Shown here: one piece after another, positions 19,861 to 35,200 of the stretch
Layout of the letters: each line of letters opens with the position of its first letter
How positions within the stretch are numbered: the first letter of the stretch is position 1
NCBI GenBank assembly: GCA_914767715.1
Contig: OU612074.1
Location: 18,152,062 to 18,216,061 of the forward strand
Origin: Membranipora membranacea
Taxonomy: Eukaryota > Bryozoa > Gymnolaemata > Cheilostomatida > Membraniporidae
Length of the DNA stretch: 64,000 nucleotides
Reading direction: 5' to 3'
Made by a program: the position numbers and the translations under genes
The notes under the pieces: model-generated
Seen by the model: the letters and a program-made list of their open reading frames with translations, nothing else
Databases searched by the model: none
Told to the model about the DNA's origin: nothing

Positions 19861-21062
19861 GATACAGAACCTGAGATTTGAACAAACATTATATCTAATA
19901 ATTCTATATACCATGCTTGACAAGAACTAGATTAATGAGATTTGATTTTTAGATGCACAAAGATATTTCTGCAGTTTGTTTTGATATATATAGTTATGAA
20001 TTATTAAACGATCATGGTTACAGAAATTGGTTATCAGAGTGAACTTTCTAGTCCGTGGTCTGGTTTGGTGGCTGGCACTTTTCTGTAGCAACTACAGGTC
20101 CTATGACAAGAATATAGGGTAATGAAAGTGCAATCATTGTGCCTTTATATCAAATCACAATAATTGTGCCTTTATTAAAGCATCCATGAAATGAACCTTG
20201 AATTAATCAAAGGAACTTTAATAGTTCCATAAGCAAAAAATGTCGAATATCGGTCGAAAAACCCTGTTGTGACCTCACACCCAGGCTTTCCGATTTCACG
20301 AGCAATTATTGAGAGGGCCGACTTCAATGCCTCATAGCACAGCTTGTAGTGGTCAGACAGGGTCAATTTTGGGCTTGTTTTGAAGCTGATTAGCTGGGGA
20401 AACAGCTTTGATAATTCCAATCTTCATTTCATGGATGATTTAAGCAACTTTTGTATCAAAATGATAGTTTATGATACCAGACTAAGTCATGAGATAAAAA
20501 AGTACCAACTCAATACTGCAGTCACAAGGATTGCTGCCAACACAATTAGCTACTTTTGAGTATCTACTTGAGCCTCATAACATAATAGCAGGTTACGAAA
20601 AATGGATGATATGACAAACTTAACAATAAGTGACAACAATGTCTCCTGAGGAAAGCATTTTGAATTTTTGTGTAAGACATATTTTGAACACAGATAGTTT
20701 GGGTGTCTATGTGGGTCTATGGTTATATAATAAGCCAACCAACCAACTGTAACCGTTAATCCACCGCCTTCACCCACACTGAACAATTCAGGTTTTATTG
20801 GATGTGGTGTATTATTAAAAATATTTTCTATTATTGTGTTTTTGCAAACCGTTCAGCTCTGTCTGAGCTATGTCATGAATAGGCCTCACTTTTTTAGCAA
20901 CTGTGCATCCAATATCGGAAACTTCTCCTCAAAAATAAAAACACTGCAGCATGATAACGCAAAAATTCCTTTTGCTTCTACCACATTGGTCCGGCACAAG
21001 GACTTCAAAGACAGCGGAATTATCTGACAAAGACCTTGTCTCTCTTGTCCTTACTTTCTCAA

Positions 21063-21084
21063 CACCCCCCCCCCCCCCCCCCCC
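21063..21084. repeat. poly(C) tract
   Basis: About 20 consecutive C in otherwise AT-rich sequence. It is prone to sequencing error and to G-quadruplex formation on the other strand. Confidence 0.9.
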
Positions 21085-24000
21085 AACATTCCAGGGCCTT
21101 CACAGGGCCGTAGATAGGGACATCTTAACACAGTTCTCATGAAGAGATGATTGGCCGGTTGATCCTTGTCAGATGAGATGATTGGCCGGATGGAGTTAGT
21201 GGGATTATCGGGTCACACTATCACATAACAGAGAGATTATCTTCAGAGTTTATCATGATGAATCAGAGTTTCGACACAAATGGTAAGCTCATTAGTATAC
21301 CTGTTGGTGTCTCTTATCTAATATCTACTGGATAATTACATAAGATAAAAGGGTCAGGACACACCATGTGATCAGATACAGCCCCACAAAGTCGTATCTG
21401 ATCGTTTGTGTTCATTTACTCCAGGTGGGCTGTACCATTGCACATCTAGATTAGCCCCCTCATTCTTCCTTTAAAGGTATTTGACCTTGGATCACAAAAT
21501 TCTGCCCTCTAAGGTCATGTTCCTTAAAAATACCCTAGATGAGTATTCGCAGGTTTGCGTATTCGCACAGACTTTAAAGAGCTAAATTTCAATCAGTCAA
21601 ATTTTTGTGCTAGCTAATATTAAGTCACCCAAGACTGGCTAATATTGTTATTCTTCTAGAGTATGACCCTGTTTAGCTGCCACCGATGCAACATATTGAT
21701 GCTTACGTGAATTAGATTTGAATGGTTACCAATCTCTATTGCATGTTTGGTTTCTCCTGACTATTGAACGTTATTGCTCAAAAAGTTTGTGAAGAACAAT
21801 ATGTCAATTATACTCCCTCGCCATCACCATCTGGGTGGAAAGTGAAAGCTCATAGGATGAGATGTCTTCTAACTGATTTTAGAATATTTTGTTATTTGAA
21901 AATAAAAAAATGACATGATTCAACATCCTACTTCAAGTGGAGACTTTTGAGTTCATGGAGTGTGAAGCCCCTATATTGCCGTACAAATTTTCATGTGCTA
22001 TACTGCCATTAGGTCAACACGGAATGCCAGTTATGCTAAATGGGATTTTTGAATATTTTTTTAAAGATTTCAACGTGTCAAAAAGATGTGATAATAATGG
22101 GGACAGAGTTGGATGCGAGCAACAAGCTTGTTGAGTAACTGCTGGGCGTGGACCTTGAGAACCGGATTGATAATTCTGGATTAAGCTAATCCCTACATAG
22201 AAGAGCTAACATTAAAATACCTTAGTGATACCTGAAAGGATCAACTCACAGAATCATCTGCCTGGTACATACACACACATTGATATCGCAAATATATATA
22301 TATATGCTTACATGATTTATATGTCAAAGTACATACATGTGTATGGGTTACAAAATCTGTCTCTGTAATCTCGGCCTTTTTTTTATGATTAAATTGAAAG
22401 ACAACCACATAAGTGATATTTTGATATTGGATGCGTAATGATGTACTCCTCCTAAATTTGGATGTTATAAATAAATGTTAAATTTGAAAATTTTTATTAT
22501 TTCAATTAAAAACTCTCTTCCACCATTTTGTTTCAGTAACACCAATACCCATACTCTCCAAATAAATATATTATTGGAAAAAAGTGATGTATAAAATCAT
22601 TTTTTCTAGAATCGAAGCATTTATCTTTTGTTGTGTCAATCTAACTATATAAACGGTCATCTCAGTTACAAAATCATCTAAAAAACAATATTATTGCTTT
22701 CAATAACACAATTAATGATTTTCTTTGGGATTATAACAGCTTCTCAACTTAATTCAGTTTATTGCAGCCATGGGGTGGAGGGCCTACTGACTGCCCTGTG
22801 GTGCAGGCCCAAAGCTTTTACCTAGGATTTCTATTGTTGAGTATGTTGCCTACTGATGAAACTAAATTGCATCTTGACACGTATTTAGTGGTGCCAGTGT
22901 TGTCATCTACTTTAATGGATTAGAGTTTGACACAGACACAATTTTCACTTGTTGCAAATCTTTGTTCAGTAAGGCCATTCCATACTTTGTCAGGCTGGAT
23001 GTTTCAAAGACAAGTGGTAAGATATGGTATGTTTGATCAGACAAAATTGCATAAAACAAAAGAGGATGGGAGCTGTTGGTTTCCAGAAGCATATTTGTTT
23101 GTTAAATCTGTCAGAGGATAAATTTCACTACCACAAACAAAGTTACAAAAAAGCCAGTTTGATGAGATATTTCTTTGTGAAGAGTAGTCATTTTCTTTCA
23201 GTAACTTGATTTTTGGAAATTTATACATGATCCCATAAGTATTACGGGATGACAAAGATGAACATTTATTGGAACGGTGCACATCTCTACCCCACCCATA
23301 ATATAAAACTGCGCAACATTAGCATGTTCACAGTTGTTTATCTATACATGGTGACAACTCGGCAGCAATTTATCTTCAGTGCTGACTTCTCTAAACACAC
23401 AAAGTTTCTCTTTGTTGAAAGTGGGATTTATTATTATCAACATGCAGCGCAGCTCTACCTCACCAATTGAGTGATTCTTTATTTGTCACACAATTTTTAA
23501 CAAAAAATTGGCGAGATAAAACTTAGATTGCCACTCTGTGAATAAATAGTAAAAAATAAGAGGATAATACTAAAAAAGAAAATCTACGATAAAAGCAGTT
23601 TGCTACCAGCTATCACAGTATTGATAAAATTGATATAGTGTCTATAATAGATAACTGCGCAGCTCTACCACACCAATAATAGAGAACTGCGCAGCTCTAA
23701 CATAACCTGACCTGATCTATGTACAAAAACAAATTGGTGGCAAATCATCTTCAGTGCTGACTTCTTCAAATTCCAAATTTATTCCATACCGAGAAACCCT
23801 ATGAATGTAACAGAATGTCCTAAAGTGCTATTGCTCTACATAATAAAAAAATGGGAGACTGCTGAGAGACTGTGGAGAGAGAGGGGTAATAAGTTAAGAT
23901 TTAGGAACCATATAGTAAGGAGATTATCCGGAGAGATTATCTCTTTAATTTCACCGTTCCGTGCTCAGCCCTCCGTGGTACGACTCACATTTCACTCCTG

Positions 24001-27000
24001 ACATTAACGCGACATTTTTTATACTGAAAGTGTTATTTACTCGTTAAATGTCTTTGCGTACCTCACAATAATGATTCATTAAACTGACAGTTGGAAATAA
24101 GGGGGTCAAATACAGAAGTTATCCACCAGTAAACTTTTATTCTACAATAAATAAAAAGCATTATAAGAGCAAAGACTATCTCCCTTTTTGTTGTCCGATT
24201 CCACAAGAGGTCACAAAGTTGTTATTCAGTTTCAAAATAGATTTTCAATACAAAAGATACTCATATTCTGTCTACAAGTTTTACAATATTTTTTGTAGTC
24301 TGATTGCGCAGAAAGTTGATCAGATGTTTTTGCTGTCCTCGTGTTTAGTTGTCAAGAATATCATCAGTAGTGCTTAAAACATTGTCATAGTCACAGTATC
24401 AAATATACTTACCAACTGAGTAGAATGTAAAAGGAATCACGTAGCCTCTTTCTGCTGAAAGTCTAATCATGTAACACGTCTTACAAGCTTACATAGTTGA
24501 AGTATTTAATCTCATTCTTTACGTTCGCAAAAAAATTCATTCAACGTCTTCATTTATCCCAGTAATTCAATAAAAGTGCAAGGCTATATGAATCATGACT
24601 TTGCATAACAGAAAGTACAGAGCAAGGCCTTTGAGAAATGAGGTGATTTGGCTCAAAAGGCTTTGCTGGTTCTAATTGAAAGACGTCTCAGAATGGTGTA
24701 ATTTTTGTCTCAGAGTTAAATCATATCGGGATTTGTGGTAGGTTTTACATGTAATCTCTCGCAGTCTATTGCATTACCCGATGTCAAATTGGTCTACAAT
24801 TATAACAGGATGACACGTATTTTACGAGCAATTAAATTTCTCTTTTGATAATTAGCTTATAGACCCAGGAATGCTAGTACTGCAGACATCGCAGCCTGTT
24901 TCTGATATCTTGAACGGTTGTGCAACGGTGTGACAGCCTGTTAAAGTTCTTGTAGTATTAATGATGAACATTAATTATTGGATAATCCATTGATTGTTTA
25001 TTGATTGCTCTGCAATCAGCAAGGATAATCCTGATCAACGATTATCAGTCCTTAGGCTAACAAATTAGGAGAGTTTGAGGGATTACACAATAACACCATG
25101 TCCATGGGAGTTCAATTGACATCCATAGCTGCTGAATGCAACTCTGTTCCAGCATTTTGATGAGTTATTTCATTCTCTTATCCAGGGGAGGGTCACGTAA
25201 TAATAAATCCAATGTAACTTCACCGACCAAACTTGCTCCTAAGATTCCCAAAAATATTTATTAGTCCAGGACCAAACAAATATAAATATAATATATATGT
25301 CCAGGAGACAGCCACACATATTATCTACATGTCGTTCCACTCACAAATCCTAATATTAGTTTATTGATAGTTTGGTTTATCGATAGTGTAGTTTATTATC
25401 AGATCCGATATTACCATGTGATGGTAAAATTGGATCATGGGGTGCTCTGGGTAAAACCGGTACTAAAACTCTTTCAGCTTACATAAAAATTGTTTTAACT
25501 GTATGACATAAAAAAATTACTTAGTTATTACGAATTAGCACTAAATCTTTATGTTTTAAGTGATGCAATTCCATTGAGGTTATCTCAATTATATAAATGA
25601 AGTTGTCTCCAGTTGTTTTAGTGCAGGACTAATACCTTATACATATTATCCAGAATTGAAAGTCAAAGATCATGACTAACGTTGGCCAATAATGCATATT
25701 CCAAGAAATGATAGGAATAAAAAATGTTTAGCACCATTTTGATATTGTGAAATATACCCTGTCTTTAGGTTTAGGCTGGAGAGAAAAGAAGACTTTTCGT
25801 ACATATTTGAAATAGTGAATTTAACGGCTAGCAAAAATTTACCCCACGTCATTACTCTATATGAGATCATAACTTTGATAGCCGAAATCAGGGCTCAACT
25901 TACACTAAGACACTTCCAATCTAGCTAAATTAAAACCTAGCTTTAGTATATATCATCTAGGGTGGTTGGGAAAGTGGTGGATATTGAAACGCCACTACCA
26001 GCTATCCTGACACAGTTTAAGCGCTAAAACCGGGGTATACTCAGCCTCAGAGATAGCCGACTGCCAAACTAATCATACTTAAGACTACAGCAGGAAAGAA
26101 GAAAAGTGTTTGGGGCTGAACATTAAGGTGCCTAATTACAGGGATTAAAAAGAATTATCCGAGGATGTGTGTCGTTTTTACAACCTCATAAAAGAAGACA
26201 AAATCAGACTTGAATTCTCACTACATGGTTCGGTTCGTCATCAGCTTAGCTCATAAATTAGACTTATATAAATAAATAACTCTAATTACACTATTAACCC
26301 TACAAGACAGTTATTGTGTTTTATCCCCCTTTGAGCTTTGTGTGACGTGCCTGCTGGTATGGGACGGCAGAGAAGGTAGTAACCAGCTGGTACCAACAAA
26401 TCCCGCCAAATCACAACACATCGAAAAAAGCCCTAATCAGATGTCAGGGATGGCTAGCTTAGTCACGTCATGTAAGCCTAAGCAGCCTAGCAGCTATCCG
26501 TTGAGTATTTCAATATCAGAATCAAAATTGAATACTAATATTATTAATTGGAATACACTTTCGCCTTGAAATGAAGTGAATAAAAGCTGAGGATGGAGCC
26601 ATGTCCAAAGTTTTGAGTCCAGGGCATCAAATGAAGCATGCACCTCTAAACTTTATAAAAGATACAGCATATCCACACAATCCTCACAATGTAACATTAC
26701 ACAGTGGCTCCCGACGATATCAGCAGGTCTAAACTATTTTAAGCAATAATTTATCTATCTTCTCTCCATGGAACGCAGTGTATTGCATCCTGGGATGCGC
26801 TCGAGGGAACTTTTATCAAATGATATGAGAATGTTGCAGCAAATTTGTCTCTCAAAGTTGCGAACGTCTAGGAAGGCTACCAAATACAGCTGTGTGCAGG
26901 TGGTGGATCGAGAGTAACCTTGTGTTAAGATTGATGCTTTGTACAGAGTTCAGTTTTTTTAAAATGTGGGATTAATTTGCATGCTTTTGGATTATCCTGA

Positions 27001-28449
27001 GCCGCCTTGGCAGGAAGACTTATTTGATTAAGCAGTCAGATTTAATTAAATCAATTATCAATAAATCCATACGCAGTAAATTACCTTCTTAAGAAACAAA
27101 GAGTATCTTTGAATGATAAGATCATAGTAGATCAAGAGTGGATGGTTGATAAAGATCCACATGACCCTAACGTAATTATATTTCCTGCTCTGACATAAGA
27201 AATGACAAACAAAATCCTCAATACTGATTTTGTTACCATTCCACAGATTCTAATGGCAAACACATACAAAATCTTTTAAGAGCGCTGCCGATTGCTTCTT
27301 TAGCGATGGCTGACAAATAATGATCTTTTGTGATACCTCTGTGGACGAATTGGAGTTGACTCATGATCTGTAGTTAACTGTAGTTGACTGCCAAAGCATA
27401 TATTTTTATATATTTTAGCAAGTTAGCTCATGCTATGCTATTTTTAATGAATTGGATCTATGTTTATAAAAAATTGAGAAAAAAAGTAGATTCATTCACA
27501 CATTAAAACAATTGGCGCCACTGGAGGATGAAATTAGGATAGTTTAAGTTCAGCAATGTGCTGTGAGTGGTAGCCAAGGGGGTAGTGGTGAGATGCCACT
27601 GACTGAGCACTGATATCAAAACTTATGCAGACCCAACTACTAAGTCTGAGATCTACACATGAATATGCTGCAGGATCAGAATTTGGTTTCATATTTTGCT
27701 ATTTTGCTATACCCTTAAATTAGATTGTGACAAACTTCCTAGTGACAGATTATATAATGGAATTTCAAATATCATAGGTGCTAAAATTCCGACCAAGGAA
27801 TTTATAAATTCTCAGTCAAGTTGCTACTTTTAAATCGTGAATTTTTTCAACTCGTAATAATATATCTCAGCCTCTTTCACAACAACACAGTGACTCAGAG
27901 GGTTAAGTTGACAAATGTTTAGCGGGATTAATGAAATTATAGTTTTTTTATGTTTCTCATTTTTATCTCTTCCTGTGGCCTATTAATCATCAGCAGTGCT
28001 TCACAGATTCTTATGAATGGCATATTGATGGGATTAAAATAGGGTGTGATGCCTCAAGAAATGGAACCACAGATCTTTTAATCCAATTTTATGAGAGTAG
28101 TGCTAGGTATATCTCAGCCTGGCAGGGGAGGGGGGAGTGCAAAGGTCTGGGGGGCTCAGACTGGATGTATCCTAATCCTGCTCTGTTGGCTATATAACAA
28201 CAGTACTTCTATCCTAAGAGAGATTGTAATATGCTGACTTTGGAGGTAGGATGGTCACAACAGAAATGAGCAGCAGCAAACTATACTGATAATGCTGAAT
28301 CTCTGCAGAGCTGTTACTTCTCAACAGCTGTTGATGATCTAGCTGCACATCTTATTTACTAGACTTGAAAATTAAAATCATGCTTGAACATACCGAACTA
28401 GGTACCCTAATATTCATCTGGTTCACCTTTTTTCTTATCCGCATACTTT

Positions 28450-28715
28450 GCGCATGAACAGTAGAGGGGAGCCACTCTGAAAGAAGGAGAACTGATCAAG
28501 CTTGTTTTCTAGTCCATTATCATTGTTTTTCATTTATCTACCAGAGATGATCATTAAACATGGAAATCAGTTTCTGGCGCAACGATGGGGCTACAGCAAG
28601 TCTTATGGATTGGGGCAAACCAATAGTGATACAGATTACCTGCCTTTTGAGTTGCACTCATTGCGTCTGAATGGTAGAGGGGTGCAACTCTGAAAGCAGA
28701 TGAACTGGCTAAGAT
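28450..28715. repeat. two diverged copies about 211 bp apart
   Basis: GTAGAGGGGAGCCACTCTGA near 28462 and GTAGAGGGGTGCAACTCTGA near 28673 are each followed by AAAG(A/C)AG(G)A.GAACTG and share flanking CGCATGAAC / CGTCTGAAT. Confidence 0.6.
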
Positions 28716-29104
28716 TGGTCTATGGTGTATTAAATTCATTTTTATCCATGTTCAAGAGATGATCCTAAGTATATACAAGATTACATAAATACTTATGGTT
28801 GCAATGTTAAGGATTAATGCAAGCTTTCTCGAGTGGAGCAGATCTTGCTAGCAATTTGTGAGATTTTAGAATTTTTATTTTTTTTTATTATAAAATATTT
28901 CATTTCTCGTCTCTGAAGCTAATAAGTTATCAGTCTCTCATGTGTGGCGATAAATTGTCACAGTGCCCAGGTGTAACACATAAAGTCCTATATCTCCATG
29001 CATTTCAAACAATTAGCACCAAAAGTTCAGAGAAGCAAAAGATTATAACGTGAGCAATTGAGACAATACGATAAAATTATGTAGGTAAAATAAAAACATT
29101 GTCA

Positions 29105-29235
29105 TCAGTAGAATGCTAGCCCCAGAACAAGTGCAGTGAGGGCATACACCATATTGTTGTCCATTCTCAGGCTAGAAGCAGAATTTTTCCTCCTTCTCTT
29201 CTTTACACGTACTCTTCGACTAATCACATTTCCAT
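29105..29235 (-). CDS. GPI-like gene, last exon
   Basis: Acceptor atttttcag; stop TGA at 29107-29105. It encodes a basic run (SRRVRVKKRRRK), a small-residue site (NSASS) and a 13-residue hydrophobic tail (ALTALVLGLAFY) with no cytoplasmic residues after it, the signature of a GPI-attachment signal. TTTATT on the plus strand at about 28873-28890 offers AATAAA hexamers some 220 nt downstream. Confidence 0.75.
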
Positions 29236-32200
29236 CTGAAAAATAAACAAACCATTACACTAGGTAGTTGTGTGCTCTTTTTTCATGAGTAGATAATTCC
29301 TACTTTTATTCATTTCTCCTTGTAGCCAAAACCCGTAAACCACAAGATTGGTTCACTAAGGAAAATGTTTGAAGAAACATATTTACATTCAACCTTTCAT
29401 AATAATATTCATCCTCATGTATGCTGACGTACACAATTCAACCAGAATCAACACATGGTTAATTAACTCCATGCTCAGTGGAGTGAAGTAATTTTGTATT
29501 ATGATGTCTGCTGCCATACTTCTCTCCTCGTCAAGGGTTTATTATTGTTAGTGGCTGCTGTTAACCGTTCACCAATTCTCCTTGTTAAATTCAAATTTGT
29601 CAACCAAAACTTAACAACGTGCGACATGGAGTGCAACTCAGGCTGTCCAAAGCGAAAATCTATAAAACTAAAGCTAAAACATAACTAAAGCTATTAGTGT
29701 GACTGAAAGTCGCATCATCATAGGGTAAAGAGCAAAGAGCATACGGATTAGATTTCTAGCAGTTCATATCATGAAACGCTCACTGTGAGAAGCCCTAGCA
29801 CTAAGGTACTAGGTAGGGAAGATACCAAGACTCACTATATAAATTGTTAGATAAAGCAGTATAGTATTCAGTATTTATAGGGAAGGCAATATAGCAGATA
29901 GAAAGAGTGGTGAATGCAGGCAGCTAGGCTAGTTATATATCTAGATGTACACTATATACTATTGTTTACCAGTACTATTGCCTGTAGAATTAACAGCAAT
30001 TGGTGCTGTTGCTACCGTTGCTGCCATTGCTGACGTTGGTGCTGCTGTTGATACTGTCGCTGGAGGTAAATGATCATAAAGCTTAATATATGAACATAAT
30101 GTGCAATGTGCAGTGTGCAGTGTGTTTTGTGTGGTGTGATGTGCGATCAGAGATTTACATGAAATAGTATATCACATGATCAGTGTCCCTGGAATCACCA
30201 TTGGTGATAGTTGAGAGGCAACAACTCCCCATGTATGTAAACCGGAGTAATATAGATTAAAGTGAGAAAAAACCTGTTGCCCATGTGCTAAGACTAAGTT
30301 ATTCTAACATGCTGTTCAGATTGTGGAGACTTACAAACGTCGGTTACAGTAACAACCTCAGTGTTATGCCGGGTGGTCTGAGTCCACCAAATAGTGTTAG
30401 GATTCCACTTTGCTATAGAGAGCAGGTAAAATTCATCATTACACAGTGTAATAATACCCCATACTGACTCTCGTGATCTGACTGGGCATGTAGATCACTG
30501 ATAAACTAGGCTATCATTACCACAAAGCAGGTGTCGTAAGGCTAATTATGCATCATGCGTGACTTAAATTTGCGCATGTGCAAAAACAATGAGTTTAGTT
30601 TGGGTTCTGATTGTAACTTTGGAAAGGGGAAATGGAACATCCCCTGCATAAACTGTCAATCAAAATCAGCTAATAATGACAAGAGAGGATAACTATTAAT
30701 AACAAATCCGCACGCTTTGGGGAGTATATCACCAGAGCAGGTAGCCAATCAGATGGTTTTGGAATTCCGAGACTCAATTTTGCAGAGATCAGCTCATGCC
30801 CAGAGCTGAGCATGCGCAGAATGATAATACCCTAGAGTGTGTCAGAAAAGGTCAAGGGGCCAGATATAGAGGGTCAAAAAGGAATACAATATCACACTAG
30901 ATGAGTAAATATTTACCATTTTCACACTCGATTGAAATAGAGAATTTTATAACTATCTAACATAAGGTCCTTAAACTAGCAAAACAAAACCTTAGCAAAT
31001 ACTTTCTACTCGAGTCAGGGTATCATTTTTCGATGCACTAAGAAGAAATGACTAACATAACTAACATAATACAAACGAATGTTTTATCTTTTAATTGGAA
31101 GTTGTGGAGGATGATACTGTGTATGGATGTAATGACTTACCTGTTGTAGTAGGTAGGGTTGTTGTAGTAGTTGTTGTTGTAGAAGGCATCCTATCAGTAG
31201 TCGGCAAGCTTCCACAAACATCCTGTATCATCTCCTGTTAATAAAAAAAATTTCTGATTACCCTTTTCTCCATCTTGATTGAAATTCGTTCTCTTTCCTT
31301 TTTTCTTGATAGCTGATTTTGAAAATGTTCTCATTTAATGAAAGTTAGGCCAATAAAATTGAAAATGAAAAAGATAATACAGAGGTTGCAAAATCTGACT
31401 ATGAATGTGAAATGATACCAGACACGACAAATTCTCTGAAAAGGATCACTTTTCACGTTCAATATGGTTGGACAACTTCTATGTTTCTGGGTGCGTTGTG
31501 AAAATTTGCCTTTTCTATTGTGGTTAGGGTGTAACTTTGAATCACATTGATGACACAACTGCACAACAACGTATATGTTAGTGGTATTCCCATAACGGGA
31601 GAAGACAACTTTCTATCTCTTATGTATAAGTGACTTGAATTTTTCACATGGTCTTTCTTTGCTCTCAAAGCAGTTTTAGTTCCACAACTACCGTTAATAT
31701 TATTCTGCATTTAAAGTTAAATGTTAACTCTTTAATGAAATTAAAAAGGTTTATTTCCAGCGGAACGGAATCAATTTATCTGATATGATTTTAAAGGTTC
31801 ATATTTCTGAAGCAATTCTCATCTTTTAAAATATTTTTACTTGCCCATTGAACTCACAATTTTTGATTTTCTAAGGTATTATACTCACATCTCTAATAGG
31901 ACTGACTGTTTAAGACAGTTTAAAACAACCAATCACAGAGTATAGATAAAACTTACAGTGTTATTGGGCCGATTAGCGCACAGAGGAGCGACTATATCAC
32001 TCCATTCTTTCTGTAGTATAGCTATATCGTCAGACACAGAGGAACACGGCATGGTTAGGTTAAACCCGAAATACATGAGCCAAGTATCCACAGTCTCCTG
32101 CATACAGACTGGAGGCTCCTCCAAATATCTGTAAATAAAGGGCATATATATGTATATATATATATTATTTATATGTAAATTATTATGTATATATTTATAT

Positions 32201-35200
32201 AACATATTATATATATATAATTTATATTACATATATATTTAATATAAATTTATATATATACATGTATGTAAAAAATAATATGAACATTCTGATTTTCAAC
32301 ACGCACAACTATATTTAAATTAAAAATATTCATTATTCATATTCTTTAGTTATGAGTCAGTTATGAGACTCCTTTCAGCATCCAATACGTAACTATTTAC
32401 TAAGTGTTTGTTGCCAGTCTAAAGTTAGGGCTTATAACAATAAGAGTTGTGTGCCCTCAAACTAAGAGCAGACAACTTAACAATACTTAATGGAAACAGT
32501 AATAAAAATGAACACGTATTACAAATTTTTACTTTCTATTTTCATCAAACAACATTGATTTTCCAGTTTACGTTGAAACCAATAGTATTCGGATATGATT
32601 CAAGCTGAGTAAATTAACCCAATATAGTGAGTGTTTGTGATGGATAAAGCGTGCGTAACAATGATTGAATACTGACTCGCAGAAGTAGGTCAGATTTCTA
32701 TCATCCTCGTGTGTGTGCATATTCTCAAAATATCCCCAGCTTAGATCGGTATCCTAAAAATACAACAAAAGGTGTAAGAAAAAGAATGAAGACAACTTCG
32801 GGTAAAATGTAGTTAGTGCGATATATATTCAGAAATCTGGAATAGTTTGTCATGGCATTATTTGGAGAACCATAAATAAGGAATGGGAGGACTGCATACT
32901 GTCATGGGCTCTTAGATAACAGAAAAAGAGACTGGGTCTATTGGCCGAGATCAAAGTGTCACTGCTAATGGCCGATTAGTGCCAGTTTCAGTTTTTAGCT
33001 TGCTCTACACCCAGTTCAGGAGGTCTTTTATAGCCTCACATTTAGGATACATTCTAGTTGTCTAGGATGTATCACATTCTCAGTATGAGGATTTAGGGCA
33101 CCTTGCATACCATCTTTAGGGGCAGCCCAGTCTTCTGTTTCTTTTTAAACAGCAAAAATAGACTGGGTTCTTTAAATAAGACAACCCTGAAGCCTCTATT
33201 CAGTAGACCGCTGCACCAGTCCTCAGGATTACATTTACAAACATGGATAGCAATAATTTACCTTCATATCTCCGAAGCAGAAAAGGTTGATATAGTCTCC
33301 ACATCTTCCATCTATAGCCGTTCTTAGCTTACACTCTAGATCCCACTGATATAGTAGGGTTTTGTGATAACGTCGGGCGGGTGTACAAACCCCCGAACAA
33401 TCAAGATCTGACTCCTCTAATGTTTCATTCATACATTGCTTCCAGCTGCGAATATTTATACAATAATCATGTCAACTCTATTACACCTACAAGGGCTCAT
33501 CGTAACCCAAGACAGCATCACCGCCTAAATGGTAGTTGAGAATGAACTCTTTCTGTGGCAAAAACTTTTATCATAAATGTACTTATTGGAAATTTATGTA
33601 TAAAATCATACACTGCCTAAAATCTTATATAAATCGTGACTGACAAGTGCACACAAGCTATATGTATAATTGAAACCACAAACAAAACAGAACAGCCTGT
33701 GGGTTGGGTTGTTTGTCTTGGCATGCGCTTGCCTCCACAGGTAAGCTGTTGCCACTAATGGCGCGCCAATACCAGTAACACAGGCAGAGTTTGATAATTT
33801 CAAGTAGTGAAAATAACAAGAATCTGTCTCCGTCAGACATGATGAACAGCTGAATATGGAGATCATGTGATAGATAATGTGTAGGACATGTGGCAGGTTA
33901 CGTGACTTACTTTTCCATCTCCTCACCACATGACCTCTTGTTATATTTCATATCACAGACTCTGGTATCTGCCATTCTGCATCCTATAAACAGACAAATA
34001 TTACATAAGTCATTAAGGGGGAGACAATACGGCATGTTAATTATCGTCCCACAATGCAATGGAATTTCCTTGTCCAGATTAAGGGGATTTATGGAAATGT
34101 TCACTAGTAGGTAAGTATAAAAGGCAGGTTTCTCCTTGCTACTTATTATTACTGCATTTTTTTTGGTTGACATCTTACTTCGAATGTGTATGGATGTGAG
34201 ACATGAGGTCGATCATGTTTCATCCAGTTTGCCACCCCACCACTGATAAGGAGGGAACAACTCCAAGTCCAGACATGAGAGATCAAACTTGACCTATATG
34301 AGAGTTAAGTTGAATACTCACTCTTATCCTGTCCCTCCCATTGAGGCTCACAGAACTTATATATAACAGTCTGTAGATGTTCATATCTAGGAGGATAAGA
34401 GTAGCTAACTCCTGGTGCTAAATCATCCTTACAATGCTGGAAACATTGTAACGCCCATACAAACTCACTACAAACAGAACATATCGGGATCACAGTATTA
34501 TGAATAGCGCCAATGTGTTTGCTCTGACTGGCTGCTGGGTCGGACACACCTACCAAGCAGCCTATCAGAGACTTCACCTTGTCTGAATCAGATGCCAGAA
34601 ATACCTATAGCTACTGAATCCTTGCCACAGTATGAACTAACTTTATTTTTACATAAAACACAAAAACACTGAACTTCACTGAGTTTAGAACAATATATAT
34701 ACTATCAGAACAATATAAGAAAAATAATATAAGAGCATAGTTACAATGAATATATATGGAAGTAGCCTATCTTGCTGTCAGGATTTGTAGGGAGAGGGGG
34801 AAGAGAAACCACACATTGCTTCTAAAGACAGGCAAATATGGTGTGCATAACATAATTTTCAGGACTCAAGAGGTGTAAGTGAACTTGAAGATCAGAACAG
34901 TCTTAACTTACTCGCAGCTCTGCTCTCCAGCTAGCTTCCATGGTTTCGTCTCATTGTTATTCTCGTTGACTTTGAAGAAGTGAAAGTTGGTGAAGTAATC
35001 AAAAGCTCTGTTAGCCAGCAGCTCACATTTCGCACAGGCTATAAAACAGGGGAGATAATAATTATTAGCTGTACCCACAATGCAGCACTAAGTTCTAGAT
35101 TTCTCTATCAGTAATATGATAAAACATTTTGAACATAGGGACTTAATATTGATCATTCATAGAGACAAAATAAAACAAGTCTCAAGCTTTGGAGTGATTA

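Larger units (their letters stand above)
18435..29104. other. gene-poor interval of about 10.7 kb
   Basis: Scattered open frames of 60-90 codons occur on both strands, none with splice context or recognisable motifs. The interval contains a diverged SINE-like copy (about 19720-19860), a poly(C) tract at 21063-21084, a dispersed repeat near 21590, GCGCAGCTCTAC-type short repeats at 23440-23700 and a two-copy repeat at 28450-28715. I cannot support a gene here. Confidence 0.6.

Noticed and set aside
20175-20420. 81-codon minus-strand frame
   Set aside because: Reads fairly like protein, but no splice context or recognised motif was found. Possibly a repeat remnant.
33606-33929. 107-codon minus-strand frame between two GPI-like gene exons
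   Set aside because: Lies mostly in an intron; the neighbouring exons join in phase without it.
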